Shown: positions 6,376-15,118 of the stretch, in pieces
Position numbering within the stretch: the stretch's first letter is position 1
Layout: every line of letters begins with the position of its first letter
NCBI GenBank assembly: GCA_902761395.1
Contig: CACWKJ010000002.1
Span: 1-17,990, forward strand
Length of the DNA: 17,990 nt
Direction: 5' to 3'
DNA from: an uncultured Elusimicrobium sp.
GTDB taxonomy: Bacteria; Elusimicrobiota; Endomicrobiia; Endomicrobiales; Endomicrobiaceae
Position numbers and translations under genes: made by a program
The notes under the pieces: model-generated
Told to the model about the DNA's origin: nothing
The model's input: the letters and a program-made list of their open reading frames with translations, nothing else
Databases searched by the model: none

Positions 6376-7713
6376 ATGAACGCTTACGTAGAAAAAGTGT
6401 TGAAAGAAGTAGAACAAAGAAATCAGGGCGAAGCTTTGTTCTTACAAGCAGTAAAAGAAGTTTTGGAATCAATCAGCCCGGTAATTGAAAGACACAAAGA
6501 ATATCAAGATGCAAGTATTCTTGAAAGAATCGTTGAACCTGAAAGACAAATAATTTTCAGAGTTCCTTGGCAGGATGATAAAGGTGCTTTCCATGTAAAC
6601 AGAGGTTTCAGAGTACAATTCAATTCCGCTCTCGGGCCTTACAAAGGCGGATTAAGACTTCATCCTTCGGTAAATTTAAGTACAATTAAATTTTTGGGAT
6701 TCGAACAAATTTTCAAAAACTCATTAACAGGTTTAATGATGGGCGGCGGAAAAGGCGGTTCGGATTTCGATCCTAAAGGTAAATCAGATAACGAAGTTAT
6801 GAGATTCTGCCAAAGTTTTATGACAGAACTTTGCAAATATATCGATGCAGATACAGATGTTCCTGCAGGAGATATCGGAACAGGTGCAAGAGAAATCGGT
6901 TATATGTTCGGTCAATATAAGAGAATAAGAAATGTGTTCCACGGAGTTTTAACAGGTAAAGGTCTTACCTACGGCGGATCCCTTGCAAGAACACAAGCAA
7001 CAGGTTACGGAGTTGTTTATTTCTGTAACGAAATGTTGAAAGACAGAGGAACTTCTTTTGACGGAAAAACAGTTGTAGTTTCCGGTTCCGGAAATGTTGC
7101 AATATATGCAGTAGAAAAAGCTCAAAGTTTGGGAGCAAAAGTTGTTGCAATGTCCGATTCCAACGGATATATATATGATAAAGACGGAATCGATTTATCT
7201 ATAGTAAAACAATTGAAAGAAGTTGAAAGAAAGAGAATAAAAGAATATGCAAACTTGAAGAAGGGTGCAGTTTATACGGAAGGTTGCAAAGGTATTTGGA
7301 CAATAAAATGCGATATCGCATTACCATGCGCAACACAAAACGAACTTGACGGTGAAGCAGCAAAGACACTTTTGAAAAACGGTGTAATTGCAGTTGTAGA
7401 AGGTGCTAATATGCCTTCAACACCGGATGCAGTAGAAGCATTCATAAATGCAAAAATTGCTTATGCTCCGGGTAAAGCATCCAACGCAGGCGGAGTTGCA
7501 ACATCAGGTCTTGAAATGGCACAAAATTCTCAAAGACTTTCTTGGACATTTGAAGAAGTTGATAACAAATTACATCAAATTATGATCAACATTCACAAAA
7601 ATGCTAAAGAAGCTGCAGAAGAATACGGAACACCGGGCAACATGGTTAACGGTGCAAATATTGCAGGTTTCAAGAAAGTTGCAACAGCAATGTTGGCTCA
7701 CGGATTAATCTAA
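6376..7713 (+). CDS. gdhA: Glutamate dehydrogenase (hexameric, GdhA type)
   Basis: A 445-residue protein, the usual length for hexameric bacterial glutamate dehydrogenase. It interconverts 2-oxoglutarate plus ammonium and L-glutamate with NAD(P)H. Visible motifs are KGGLRLHPSV (90-99), GGGKGGSDFDPKGKSD with a catalytic-type Lys126, DVPAGDIGTGAREIGY with Asp166, and a Rossmann GSGNVA loop at 237-242. The start at 6376 is chosen because AAGGAG (6361-6366) lies 9 bases before it; an in-frame TTG at 6337 falls inside the terminator T-run and has no ribosome site. Cofactor choice (NADPH is common in this subgroup) is inferred only. It is the sole plus-strand gene, flanked by a structured leader and a strong terminator. 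It probably has a central ammonium-assimilation or amino-acid-fermentation role. Confidence 0.96.
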   Translation: MNAYVEKVLKEVEQRNQGEALFLQAVKEVLESISPVIERHKEYQDASILERIVEPERQIIFRVPWQDDKGAFHVNRGFRVQFNSALGPYKGGLRLHPSVNLSTIKFLGFEQIFKNSLTGLMMGGGKGGSDFDPKGKSDNEVMRFCQSFMTELCKYIDADTDVPAGDIGTGAREIGYMFGQYKRIRNVFHGVLTGKGLTYGGSLARTQATGYGVVYFCNEMLKDRGTSFDGKTVVVSGSGNVAIYAVEKAQSLGAKVVAMSDSNGYIYDKDGIDLSIVKQLKEVERKRIKEYANLKKGAVYTEGCKGIWTIKCDIALPCATQNELDGEAAKTLLKNGVIAVVEGANMPSTPDAVEAFINAKIAYAPGKASNAGGVATSGLEMAQNSQRLSWTFEEVDNKLHQIMINIHKNAKEAAEEYGTPGNMVNGANIAGFKKVATAMLAHGLI

Positions 7714-7735
7714 TAAGTATTTGTATAATAAAAGA

Positions 7736-7765
7736 GCAGGAAGATTTTTCTTCCTGCTTTTTTTA
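7736..7765 (+). terminator. gdhA intrinsic terminator
   Basis: A perfect 9-bp stem, GCAGGAAGA (7736-7744) with TCTTCCTGC (7749-7757), a TTTT loop and a following run of T residues lie 23 bp past the gdhA stop. Confidence 0.93.
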
Positions 7766-7781
7766 TTTTTACGGGAACAAA

Positions 7782-7814
7782 AAAAAGGAAGGAGATTTTT
7801 TCTCCTTCCTTTTT
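7782..7814 (-). terminator. rplM-rpsI intrinsic terminator
   Basis: A perfect 14-bp stem (7782-7795 with 7801-7814, 5-nt loop) has GGAAGGAGA in its GC part and A/T runs at its base. On the minus strand it begins 17 bp past the rpsI stop. The flanking A and T runs make it usable in both directions, backing up the gdhA terminator between these convergent genes. Confidence 0.9.
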
Positions 7815-7831
7815 GTGTATTGTAATAAGTA

Positions 7832-8224
7832 TTATCTCTTTGAGAATTGGAATCTCTTTCTTGCTTTTGGTCTTCCAGGTTTCTTTCTTTCTACCATTCT
7901 CGGATCTCTTGTTAAAAGACCTTCTTTTCTCAATGTATCTTTCATGGATTCATCTATTGTTAAGATTGCTCTTGCCAATGCGTGGCTGACTGCTCCCGCC
8001 TGACCGGAAACTCCGCCGCCGTTAACATTTACATAGATATCATATTTCTTTGAACCGGACCATACTTCGATAGGTTTCAAAGCAATTTTTGTGTTTCTTT
8101 GTAAACCTTTAAAATATTCTTCAACGGTTTTATCGTTTATAACAATTTTGCCTGTACCTTCAGACATTCTTACTCTTGCAACTGCATTTTTTCTTCTTCC
8201 TGCTTTTAAATAACCTGTATTCAT
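7832..8224 (-). CDS. rpsI: 30S ribosomal protein S9
   Basis: A 130-residue protein, standard for bacterial S9. The N-terminal GRRKNAVARVRM, the GGGVSGQAGAVSHALARAIL core and the basic tail ending in KRFQFSKR are all present; in known ribosomes this C-terminal tail reaches the P-site tRNA anticodon. It follows rplM by 16 bp, the pairing conserved across bacteria, and is closed by the terminator at 7782-7814. An AAGGAG ribosome site precedes the ATG. Confidence 0.99.
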   Translation of the reverse strand: MNTGYLKAGRRKNAVARVRMSEGTGKIVINDKTVEEYFKGLQRNTKIALKPIEVWSGSKKYDIYVNVNGGGVSGQAGAVSHALARAILTIDESMKDTLRKEGLLTRDPRMVERKKPGRPKARKRFQFSKR

Positions 8225-8240
8225 ATTTTTTTATTTCTCC

Positions 8241-8669
8241 TTATTTTGTAACTGCTTGTGCTTGGTGAGTATGTTCTGCACCTTTGAAAAGTTTCAATCT
8301 TTTCATTTGTTTATCTGCTAATTTATTTTGTGGCAACATTCCTTTTACTGCAATTCTTACTGCCTTTTCAGGATTTTCTGCCATTAATTTTGAATAAGGA
8401 GTTAATTTTGCTCCACCGGGATAGCCCGAGAACGAAAAAGCTGTTTTTTGTTCAAGTTTCTTTCCTGTGAGAACAATTTTTGAAACGTTTGTTAATACAA
8501 CAAAGTCTCCACAATCTATATGAGATGTATAAATTGCTTTTCTTTTTCCTCTTAATAACGCTGCTACTCTTACTGCCAATCTTCCCAATACCTGACCATC
8601 AGCATCTATAAAATGCCATTTTCTTGTTATTTCTTCCGTTTTTGGAAGATAAGTTTTACCATTCTTCAT
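8241..8669 (-). CDS. rplM: 50S ribosomal protein L13
   Basis: A 142-residue protein matching bacterial L13 in length and motifs: RKWHFIDADGQVLGRLA near residues 16-32, LLRGKRKAIYTSHIDCGDFVVLTN near 38-61, and KGMLPQNKLADKQMKRLKLF near 109-128. L13 is an early-assembling large-subunit protein bound to domain II of 23S rRNA. It is the first gene of the rplM-rpsI pair and has its own promoter in the 116-bp gap after pheT. In E. coli L13 represses its own operon; no matching operator is recognised here. Confidence 0.99.
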   Translation of the reverse strand: MKNGKTYLPKTEEITRKWHFIDADGQVLGRLAVRVAALLRGKRKAIYTSHIDCGDFVVLTNVSKIVLTGKKLEQKTAFSFSGYPGGAKLTPYSKLMAENPEKAVRIAVKGMLPQNKLADKQMKRLKLFKGAEHTHQAQAVTK

Positions 8670-8706
8670 TTTAGTCGAACCTACCTATTTAGTATATTAA
8701 ATTTGT

Positions 8707-8735
8707 ATTTTATATAATTTTGGGCTCATAGTCAA
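8707..8735 (-). promoter_or_regulatory. Promoter for rplM-rpsI
   Basis: On the minus strand TTGACT (8730-8735) and TAAAAT (8707-8712) have a 17-base spacer. The expected start lies near 8700, about 30 bases before the rplM ATG. The -35 box overlaps the arm of a hairpin at 8728-8762. Confidence 0.72.
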
Positions 8736-8762
8736 CAGAAAGTCCACTCTTTCGCTGACTAT
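8728..8762 (-). other. Hairpin in the pheT-rplM gap
   Basis: The outer stem is ATAGTCA (8728-8734) with TGACTAT (8756-8762) and the inner stem is GAAAG (8738-8742) with CTTTC (8749-8753), around a 6-nt loop. It lies 24 bp after pheT but is not followed by a T-run on the minus strand, so it is a poor intrinsic terminator. It could stabilise the pheT mRNA 3' end, or act at DNA level because it contains the rplM -35 box. Confidence 0.5.
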
Positions 8763-8785
8763 AGGATTATAAAAATACAAAAATT

Positions 8786-11146
8786 TTAGTTTCTTAAAGA
8801 TATTCCCAAATCTTTGTTCCACTTTTCCAAAAGAATTGCGATATCTTTATTTACTTCCGTATCGTTCAATGTCTTATCGTTGTGTCTGTAAGTTAATCTA
8901 AACGAATAACTTATTTTACCCGTGCCCAACTTCTCGTTTTCATATACGGAAAACAATGACCAATCTTTTAATATTCCGCCGTCTTTCATTACATGTTTTA
9001 TAATTTTTTCTATCTTTTCAAACTTAATTGTTTTATCTGCAACAACTGAAATATCTCTTTTTACCGCAGGGAACTTTGCCACGTGTTCATAAGCGTTAAT
9101 TTTGTTCTTATAATTCTTTTCTATATTTTCTATTTCAATTTCAGCATATATAACTTCATCATTTGTACTTTCTGCAACATCCGGTCTTAAAACGCCGAAC
9201 TGTCCTACAACTTTACCGTGATAAACTATTGCCGCCGTTTTTCCCGGATGATAATATTTTGCAGGTGTTCTGTTTTCGGCTATTGTAAACTCTTTTGAAG
9301 GCAATATATTTGATATAACACCGCTTGCAAAATAAAAATCAAAATTAGGATTTTGTTTTGATGATTCCCACTTCCACCACGGTTGCCATACAGGGCCTGA
9401 CATAAGAATTCCCAAAACTCTTCTTTCACCTTTATCATCAAATATTTTTCCCACTTCAAACAACTTTATGTCTGTTGTTGCCTGACCTATATTAAAATCA
9501 AAATTTTTCATAAGACCGGTCAACAAAGAAGGTCTTAAAACTTCGTTTTCTTTTGATATAGGATTTGCAATTTTATATGTATACTTTAAATACAATTTAT
9601 CCAAATCTTTTATTTCGGCAAAGCTGTAATTCATCGCTTCGCAGAATCCGAGTCCCACCAAAGAGTTGGTTATTTGTTTTAACAATTTATCCGATCCTTT
9701 TTGTTCGGTTGAACTTATACCGGAATCTATATCCATAGGAATTTTTTCATAGCCGTTAACTCTTGCAATTTCTTCTATTAAATCAACTTCTTCTTTAATA
9801 TCGTTTCTGTAAGAAGGAACTTCGGCTATAAGAACGTTCTGTACTTTTGAACTTATTTCTATACCTAAAAATCTCAATATGTTTGCTATTGTTTTTTCAT
9901 CAACGGCATATCCCAAAAGTTTTTCTACTCTTTCCACTCTTAAATTTATTATAACTTTTTCGTTGTCGGGACTGTTATAATCTTCTCTTGTTTCAAGTCT
10001 TCCGCCGGCAAGTTCGGTTATAAGATTCAATGCTCTCCAACTTGCCATTTCTGCAACTTCCCAAGATGTTCCTCTTTCATATCTGTAAGATGCATCGGTG
10101 GAAATGTTTAATTTCCTTGCTGTTTTTCTAACGCTTCCCGGATTAAATACTGCCGCTTCCAAAAACACTTCGGTTGTTGCATCTGTTATTGAAGAACTTT
10201 GCCCTCCGATAACACCTGCTATTGCAAGTGCTTTTGAACCGTCTGCTATAACAAGATTGTTTTTATCCAACTCGTGAGTTTTTCCGTCGAGTGTTGCTAA
10301 CTTTTCACCGTCGTTTGCTCTTCTTACCACAACTTTTCCGCCCGAAAGAGTGGTAGCATCAAAAGCATGTAACGGCTGACCTAATTCCAACATAACATAG
10401 TTGGTAATATCCACAACATTGTTAATTGATTTTACTCCGCAACTTTCAAGTTTATCTTTCATCCATTTGGGAGAAGGAGCAATTTTTACACCTGTTATAT
10501 GACAACCGATATATCTTGTACACAAATCTTTATCTTTAACATCCACAAGATTTTTCTCGGCATATTTTACTGTTTTAAGCGGAGGCAATGTAACAATTTT
10601 TTGTAACTTTGCCGCAATTTCTCTTGCTACTCCCCAATGGCTTAAACAATCGCCTCTGTTGGTTGTAATTTCTATTTCCAAAATTATATCTTGTTTATCC
10701 AATACGTCTTCGAGTTTTTTACCTAAAGGAGTTTTTTCATCCAACACCATTATACCGTCGGAACTTTCTTCCAATCCCAACTCTTCTTTGGAACATATCA
10801 TACCTTCGGAAGATACGCCTCTTATTTTAGATGCTTTTATGGTAAAGTCTCCGGGTAACACCGCACCGATTAAAGCAAGAGGAACAGTTTGTCCCGCTGC
10901 AACGTTTGGTGCACCGCAAACTATTTGATAATCTTTTGTTCCGTCGTTAACTTTACATATCGAAAGATGATCAGAATTAGGATGTTTTTGTCTGTCTAAA
11001 ACTTTTGCCGTAATAACACCCGACCAATTTGTTCCGCCGCCTACAACCGTTGTTTCAACGCCCAAAAATGTGAGCATTTTACAAAGGTCCTGCGGCTCCA
11101 TATCAAAATCCACCAACTCTTTTAGCCAATTATATGAAATCTTCAT
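8786..11146 (-). CDS. pheT: Phenylalanyl-tRNA synthetase beta subunit
   Basis: A 786-residue protein, normal for bacterial PheT. Domain order: an N-terminal part, an EMAP/OB tRNA-binding domain around residues 40-150 (KHPNSDHLSICKV near 54-66), the B3/B4 editing domain around 205-375 (NVVDITNYVMLELGQPLHAFDA), a B5 domain near 400-470, a catalytic-like core, and a C-terminal FDX-ACB anticodon-binding domain from about 695 (FPAVKRDISVVADK). With PheS it forms the cytosolic alpha2-beta2 enzyme that charges tRNA-Phe and hydrolyses mischarged Tyr-tRNA-Phe. It follows pheS by 31 bp with an AGAGGA ribosome site. No terminator is visible right after it. Confidence 0.98.
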   Translation of the reverse strand: MKISYNWLKELVDFDMEPQDLCKMLTFLGVETTVVGGGTNWSGVITAKVLDRQKHPNSDHLSICKVNDGTKDYQIVCGAPNVAAGQTVPLALIGAVLPGDFTIKASKIRGVSSEGMICSKEELGLEESSDGIMVLDEKTPLGKKLEDVLDKQDIILEIEITTNRGDCLSHWGVAREIAAKLQKIVTLPPLKTVKYAEKNLVDVKDKDLCTRYIGCHITGVKIAPSPKWMKDKLESCGVKSINNVVDITNYVMLELGQPLHAFDATTLSGGKVVVRRANDGEKLATLDGKTHELDKNNLVIADGSKALAIAGVIGGQSSSITDATTEVFLEAAVFNPGSVRKTARKLNISTDASYRYERGTSWEVAEMASWRALNLITELAGGRLETREDYNSPDNEKVIINLRVERVEKLLGYAVDEKTIANILRFLGIEISSKVQNVLIAEVPSYRNDIKEEVDLIEEIARVNGYEKIPMDIDSGISSTEQKGSDKLLKQITNSLVGLGFCEAMNYSFAEIKDLDKLYLKYTYKIANPISKENEVLRPSLLTGLMKNFDFNIGQATTDIKLFEVGKIFDDKGERRVLGILMSGPVWQPWWKWESSKQNPNFDFYFASGVISNILPSKEFTIAENRTPAKYYHPGKTAAIVYHGKVVGQFGVLRPDVAESTNDEVIYAEIEIENIEKNYKNKINAYEHVAKFPAVKRDISVVADKTIKFEKIEKIIKHVMKDGGILKDWSLFSVYENEKLGTGKISYSFRLTYRHNDKTLNDTEVNKDIAILLEKWNKDLGISLRN

Positions 11147-11177
11147 TTTTTATATATTCCTCTTTTTTATAATCAAA

Positions 11178-12200
11178 TTAAAACTGTCTTAACACTCTTA
11201 AATCGTTTTCGTATAAAACTCTCATATCATCAATTCCGTATTTAAGCATTGCAAATCTTTCAACACCCAATCCGAAAGCATATCCCGTATATTTCTCGGG
11301 ATCATATTTTACTGCTCTGAAAACATTAGGATGTACCATTCCGCATCCCAACACTTCTATCCATCCGCTGCCTTTACAAACTCTGCAACCTTTACCTCCG
11401 CAGAATACACATTTCATATCCACTTCCGCAGACGGTTCGGTGAACTGGAAATGTGAAGGTCTGAATCGTATAGGTAATTCCTGATTAAATAATCTGTTTA
11501 TAAATAACTGCAATGTTCCTTTAAGTTGTGCAAACGTAATATCTTCACCGACAACTAATCCTTCTATTTGATGAAATATTGCGGAATGTGAAGCATCGGT
11601 TGCTTCATTTCTGTAAACTCTTCCCGGCACAATAACTTTTATAGGAGGTTTTGATTCTTCCATAATATGTATTTGTGCTGCCGAAGTTTGTGTTCTTAAC
11701 AAGTTTTCCGAATTTTCAAGATAAAATGTATCTTGAGTATCCCTTGCAGGATGATCTTTAGGAATATTTAATGCTTCAAAATTGTACCAATCGGTTTCTA
11801 TTTCTCTGCCGCCGGTAACATTAAATCCCAAAGAAACGAATATATCACTCATTTCTTCTATTGCTTTACTTATTATATGGTAATGACCTTTGGAAAAATT
11901 AAAAGAAAAAGCGGGAGATATATCTATCTTCTCGTTCTTCATTTTTTCTTCCAAAAGTTTGTTTGTTATTTCTTTTTTCTTTGCTTCCATCGCTTCGTTA
12001 AGTTGTGTTTTTGCCAAATTAACCTGCGAACCTACTTCTTTTTTCTCTTCTATCGATAACGAAGAAAGAGATTTTAAAATTTCGGTAATTTTACCTTTCT
12101 TACCCAAATATTCAACTTTGATATTTTCAATATCTGCAAGTTGTGCGGCTTGAAGCTTATTTAATGCTTCGTTAAGTATTCCACTGATATTATTATTCAT
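11178..12200 (-). CDS. pheS: Phenylalanyl-tRNA synthetase alpha subunit
   Basis: A 340-residue class II synthetase alpha subunit. It has an N-terminal coiled-coil arm (about residues 1-90) that contacts tRNA, the motif 2 region VYRNEATDASHSAIFHQIEG, a CVFCGGKGCRVCKGSGW segment with four cysteines as CxxC...CxxC, and motif 3 GYAFGLGVERFAMLKYGID near the C-terminus. It catalyses Phe adenylation and transfer to tRNA-Phe together with PheT. The start overlaps the stop of the TPR gene by 8 bp, so translation is probably coupled. No T-box or phenylalanine leader-peptide attenuator is visible upstream, which fits its position deep inside an operon. Confidence 0.98.
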   Translation of the reverse strand: MNNNISGILNEALNKLQAAQLADIENIKVEYLGKKGKITEILKSLSSLSIEEKKEVGSQVNLAKTQLNEAMEAKKKEITNKLLEEKMKNEKIDISPAFSFNFSKGHYHIISKAIEEMSDIFVSLGFNVTGGREIETDWYNFEALNIPKDHPARDTQDTFYLENSENLLRTQTSAAQIHIMEESKPPIKVIVPGRVYRNEATDASHSAIFHQIEGLVVGEDITFAQLKGTLQLFINRLFNQELPIRFRPSHFQFTEPSAEVDMKCVFCGGKGCRVCKGSGWIEVLGCGMVHPNVFRAVKYDPEKYTGYAFGLGVERFAMLKYGIDDMRVLYENDLRVLRQF

Positions 12201-12465
12201 TGTTCATTCCCGTAATCTTACTAATATGTTCTTTTGCGACCTTGTTTTCTTTATTTAATTCAAGCGTTTTATCGTACATCTGTTTTGCTTTAACAAAATC
12301 CTGTCTTTCTTCATATATCAACCCTAAACTGCAATATGCCTGCCAACATTTAGGATCTTTTTCCAACACCTTATAAAACTCTATTTCCGCTTCTTCAAAC
12401 TTACTGTTCAAAAAATAAAAGTTCGCCAACTCCAACAATTGTTCCTGTGTACTTTCTTCTGCCAT
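12193..12465 (-). CDS. Small TPR-repeat protein
   Basis: A 90-residue protein made almost entirely of two tetratricopeptide repeats: LELANFYFLNSKFEEAEIEF (about residues 11-30) with its second helix, and AYCSLGLIYEERQDFVKAKQ (about 43-62) followed by a capping helix. It has no signal peptide or membrane segment, so it is probably cytosolic. TPRs are protein-binding scaffolds; no catalytic residues are seen. It begins 7 bp after ktrA and overlaps pheS by 8 bp, so it is a genuine operon member. Its partner is unknown. Nearby candidates are the KtrA regulatory ring and the Phe-tRNA synthetase, but that is only proximity. Confidence 0.85.
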   Translation of the reverse strand: MAEESTQEQLLELANFYFLNSKFEEAEIEFYKVLEKDPKCWQAYCSLGLIYEERQDFVKAKQMYDKTLELNKENKVAKEHISKITGMNNE

Positions 12466-12472
12466 ATATAAC

Positions 12473-13165
12473 CTACAACTTTTTAAACTTTTTCAACTGT
12501 TCGTCTTTTCCTACAACCACCAAAATATCGTTTTCCAATATTTCGTCATCCGGACCGGGAGCAATATTTGTTTCTTCTTTAATATCACTTTGTCCGTCAT
12601 CGTTTATAAAAGGAACATTTCTTTTTATTGCTATTATGTTTACTCCGTACTTGTTTCTTATGTTTGCACTTTTTATTGTCTTTTTCCAAAAAGGTTCCGG
12701 AGCAATTATTTCCACAAGATTATAATCTTTGGAAAATTCTATCTGTTCCAATATATTCGGACTTGCCATACTTTCCGCAAGTTTTTTTGCCATTTCAAGT
12801 TCCGGATAAATAACTTTATCGGCACCTATTTTCACTGCAATTTTTGAATGCCACATACTTGTACATTTTACAATTACGTTAGGCACTCCCAAATCTTTTG
12901 CTATAAGGGTTGCAAGAATACTTGTTTCAATATCTTCACCCATAGAAATTATAACTGTATCGCAGTCTGCAATTCCGGCATCTTTTAAAGATATATCATC
13001 GGTTGCATCTGCCACTATTGCCTGTGTTACAAAAGAACTTATTCTGTTAACTACTTCTTCTTTATGGTCAATCGCAAGTACAGGGAATTCTCTTGCTGCC
13101 AATTCTTTTGCAACATTTGAACCGAATGTTCCTAACCCTATCACTCCAAATTGTTTTTTTGCCAT
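12473..13165 (-). CDS. ktrA: K+ uptake regulatory subunit, TrkA/KtrA family
   Basis: A 230-residue single-module RCK protein, the size of KtrA rather than the double-length enterobacterial TrkA. The N-terminal Rossmann domain starts FGVIGLGTFGSNVAKELA with GLGTFG at 10-15 and an acidic residue at the end of beta-2 (LAIDHKEEV, about 31-39), typical for ADP/ATP or NAD(H) binding. A TrkA-C ligand domain occupies roughly 145-230. In known systems an octameric ring of this subunit sits under the membrane and gates the channel in response to nucleotides. It follows ktrB by 23 bp with a GGAG ribosome site. The ktrA name is by size and pairing; trkA would be equally acceptable. Confidence 0.93.
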   Translation of the reverse strand: MAKKQFGVIGLGTFGSNVAKELAAREFPVLAIDHKEEVVNRISSFVTQAIVADATDDISLKDAGIADCDTVIISMGEDIETSILATLIAKDLGVPNVIVKCTSMWHSKIAVKIGADKVIYPELEMAKKLAESMASPNILEQIEFSKDYNLVEIIAPEPFWKKTIKSANIRNKYGVNIIAIKRNVPFINDDGQSDIKEETNIAPGPDDEILENDILVVVGKDEQLKKFKKL

Positions 13166-13188
13166 AATTTCTCCGTTTGTTACAGTTT

Positions 13189-14508
13189 TTATCCTATAAG
13201 GATTCTGCCTTCAGGATATTTTATATTGTTTGCAACAGGTTTTCTGTTCATCAAATATATAAGTATCGTTATTGCTCCGATTCTACCTACAAACATAGCC
13301 AATATCAACAATATTCGGCCCGTTACAGACAGTTGCGAAGTAATACCAAGCGACAACCCTACGGTACAAAAACCGGATACCGCTTCAAATATAACTTTTA
13401 ATGTGTCAAGTTGCGGTTCCACAAACAACATCAAAGTAATAAACAATACAACCAACACTATCATAAGTATAAATACCAAAAGAGCTTTTCTTACCAAATC
13501 GTAATCCATACTCTTTTTGGCAAGGACATAATCATCCTGCCCTTTTATAACACTTCTTATAAATACAAAGACCAATGTTAAGGTGGTAATTTTGATACCT
13601 CCGGCAGTACTGCCCGGTCCGCCGCCTATAAACATTAATATTATTAAGAAAAATGCGGTAAATGTTGTCATGGTAGACATCGGCAAAGAGTTAAACCCTG
13701 CCGTTCTTGAACTTATTGCCTGGAAAATCGAATTGTTTACAACCCAACCCCAAGAAGAATCATGATTTATAAATGTACAAGCCTGGCCTGCACAAAAAGC
13801 AACAAACCCCAATCCTATTAAAAGTGCGGTCATCCATAAAATTACTTTTGAATGAAAAGTAAGTTTTATGTTTTTGCCTCTGATTTTATCCATTACGTCC
13901 ACTAATACAAAAAATCCGAGTCCGCCCAAAACAACAAGTGCTACAACAGTATAAAGTACTGTCGGGTTACTTGAAAATCCTTCCAAACTGTTACCGAAAG
14001 GGCTGAACCCCGCATTACAAAAAGCGGATACGGAATGAAATATTCCGCAATATATTGCTTTTCCCAAAGGGAAATCTTTCAAGAAACCGAAAGTAAGAAC
14101 TATCGCACCCAACAACTCTATATTAAGCACAATAAATACTGCTTTTTTTAATAATTTAAAGAGCTCACTGAAAGAACTTATATCAAAAAGTTCCTGCATT
14201 ATTTTTCTGTCTTTTAAAGCCATCTTACCTATTAAAAGACCTAATCCTGTTGAAACTAACATGTACCCAAGACCGCCGATTTGTAATAATAAAAGTATTA
14301 TTATTTGCCCGAATTGAGTAAAGTAAGTTCCTATATCTACAACCGTTAAACCCGTTACACAAACTGCCGATGTAGCGGTAAACAAACACGTCAACACCGA
14401 GAAAGCAGCACTATCTTGCCTTGCAAAAGGTAGGCACAACAATGCTGTTCCCAAAATTATTAAAGCTATAAAAAATAAAATTATAGTTTTAACAGGTGAT
14501 CCGTTCAT
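13189..14508 (-). CDS. ktrB: K+ transporter pore subunit, TrkH/KtrB family
   Basis: A 439-residue polytopic membrane protein, the length of KtrB. Four pore-loop repeats are seen with their filter glycines: CVTGLT (50-55), CNAGFS (163-168), RTAGFN (267-272) and CTVGLS (380-385). The third membrane repeat is followed by GGGPGSTAGGIK (294-305), the conserved segment near the intramembrane gate. Known members pass K+, often coupled to Na+, and are gated by a cytosolic RCK ring. It starts 6 bp after the rplT stop and is followed by ktrA, so pore and gate are co-expressed. The ribosome site is weak, suggesting coupling to rplT translation. Confidence 0.94.
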   Translation of the reverse strand: MNGSPVKTIILFFIALIILGTALLCLPFARQDSAAFSVLTCLFTATSAVCVTGLTVVDIGTYFTQFGQIIILLLLQIGGLGYMLVSTGLGLLIGKMALKDRKIMQELFDISSFSELFKLLKKAVFIVLNIELLGAIVLTFGFLKDFPLGKAIYCGIFHSVSAFCNAGFSPFGNSLEGFSSNPTVLYTVVALVVLGGLGFFVLVDVMDKIRGKNIKLTFHSKVILWMTALLIGLGFVAFCAGQACTFINHDSSWGWVVNNSIFQAISSRTAGFNSLPMSTMTTFTAFFLIILMFIGGGPGSTAGGIKITTLTLVFVFIRSVIKGQDDYVLAKKSMDYDLVRKALLVFILMIVLVVLFITLMLFVEPQLDTLKVIFEAVSGFCTVGLSLGITSQLSVTGRILLILAMFVGRIGAITILIYLMNRKPVANNIKYPEGRILIG

Positions 14509-14514
14509 CCGCTA

Positions 14515-14862
14515 TTATGCAGCTTTTGCTATTTCTACCAATTGTTTAAATGCTGCATTATCGGTAACTGCAATTTCTGCAAGCATTTTTCTATCCAAAA
14601 TAACGTTTGCTTTTTTAAGACCGGAAATAAATCTGTTGTAAGATAAACCTTCTTCTCTTACTGCAGCATTCAATCTTACTATCCACATTCTTCTGAATGT
14701 TCCTTTCCTGTCTTTTCTGTCGTTATATGCATATACTAAAGATTTTTCAACTTGTTGGATAGTCATTCTCCAACGATTGTTTTTATCTGAATAGTAACCT
14801 TTAGAAAGTCTAAAGACTTTTTTCTTTCTTTGTCTTGTTTGAACAACGTTTTTTACTCTCAT
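14515..14862 (-). CDS. rplT: 50S ribosomal protein L20
   Basis: A 115-residue, strongly basic protein with the classic L20 sequence: RQRKKKVFRLSKGYYSDKNN (about 10-29), DRKGTFRRMWIVRLNAAVRE and LSYNRFISGLKKANVILDRKMLAE. L20 is an early assembly protein of the large subunit. In both B. subtilis and E. coli it also represses its own operon through the mRNA, so it is the likely effector of the infC leader described separately. It lies 34 bp after rpmI. Confidence 0.99.
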   Translation of the reverse strand: MRVKNVVQTRQRKKKVFRLSKGYYSDKNNRWRMTIQQVEKSLVYAYNDRKDRKGTFRRMWIVRLNAAVREEGLSYNRFISGLKKANVILDRKMLAEIAVTDNAAFKQLVEIAKAA

Positions 14863-14896
14863 TATCTTTTCTCCTTAATTTTCTTAAAACAAAAAA

Positions 14897-15097
14897 CTAC
14901 TTTGCGTAAGGCATAAACTTTGCCATTCTTTTCATATCAGTACCATCTACTATTTGAGATTTTCTCAATTTTCTTGTTGTTCCGCCGGGATTTCCGGTAA
15001 GTAAATGTCTGTTACCTGATTTTTTATACTTCAATTTACCTGTTCCGGTAGCTCTGAATCTTTTCTTTGCGCCGGTGTGAGTTTTCATTTTAGGCAT
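14897..15097 (-). CDS. rpmI: 50S ribosomal protein L35
   Basis: A 66-residue basic protein starting MPKMKTHTGAKKRFRATGTG and ending MAKFMPYAK, typical of L35. I place the start at 15097. An in-frame ATG at 15106 lies only one base after the GGAGGA ribosome site, too close to be used, whereas the chosen ATG has about 10 bases of spacing and yields the conserved N-terminus. It is the middle gene of the conserved infC-rpmI-rplT trio. Confidence 0.97.
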   Translation of the reverse strand: MPKMKTHTGAKKRFRATGTGKLKYKKSGNRHLLTGNPGGTTRKLRKSQIVDGTDMKRMAKFMPYAK

Positions 15098-15118
15098 AAT
15101 TAGCATTCCTCCAATATT

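Noticed and set aside
12201..12480. T-box or Phe leader peptide upstream of pheS
   Set aside because: The region upstream of pheS codes for the TPR protein and overlaps it. There is no specifier-loop structure, run of Phe codons or terminator.
15098..15106. Upstream ATG for rpmI adding three residues (MLI)
   Set aside because: The ATG is one base from GGAGGA, too close for initiation. The next ATG has proper spacing and gives the conserved MPKMKTH start.
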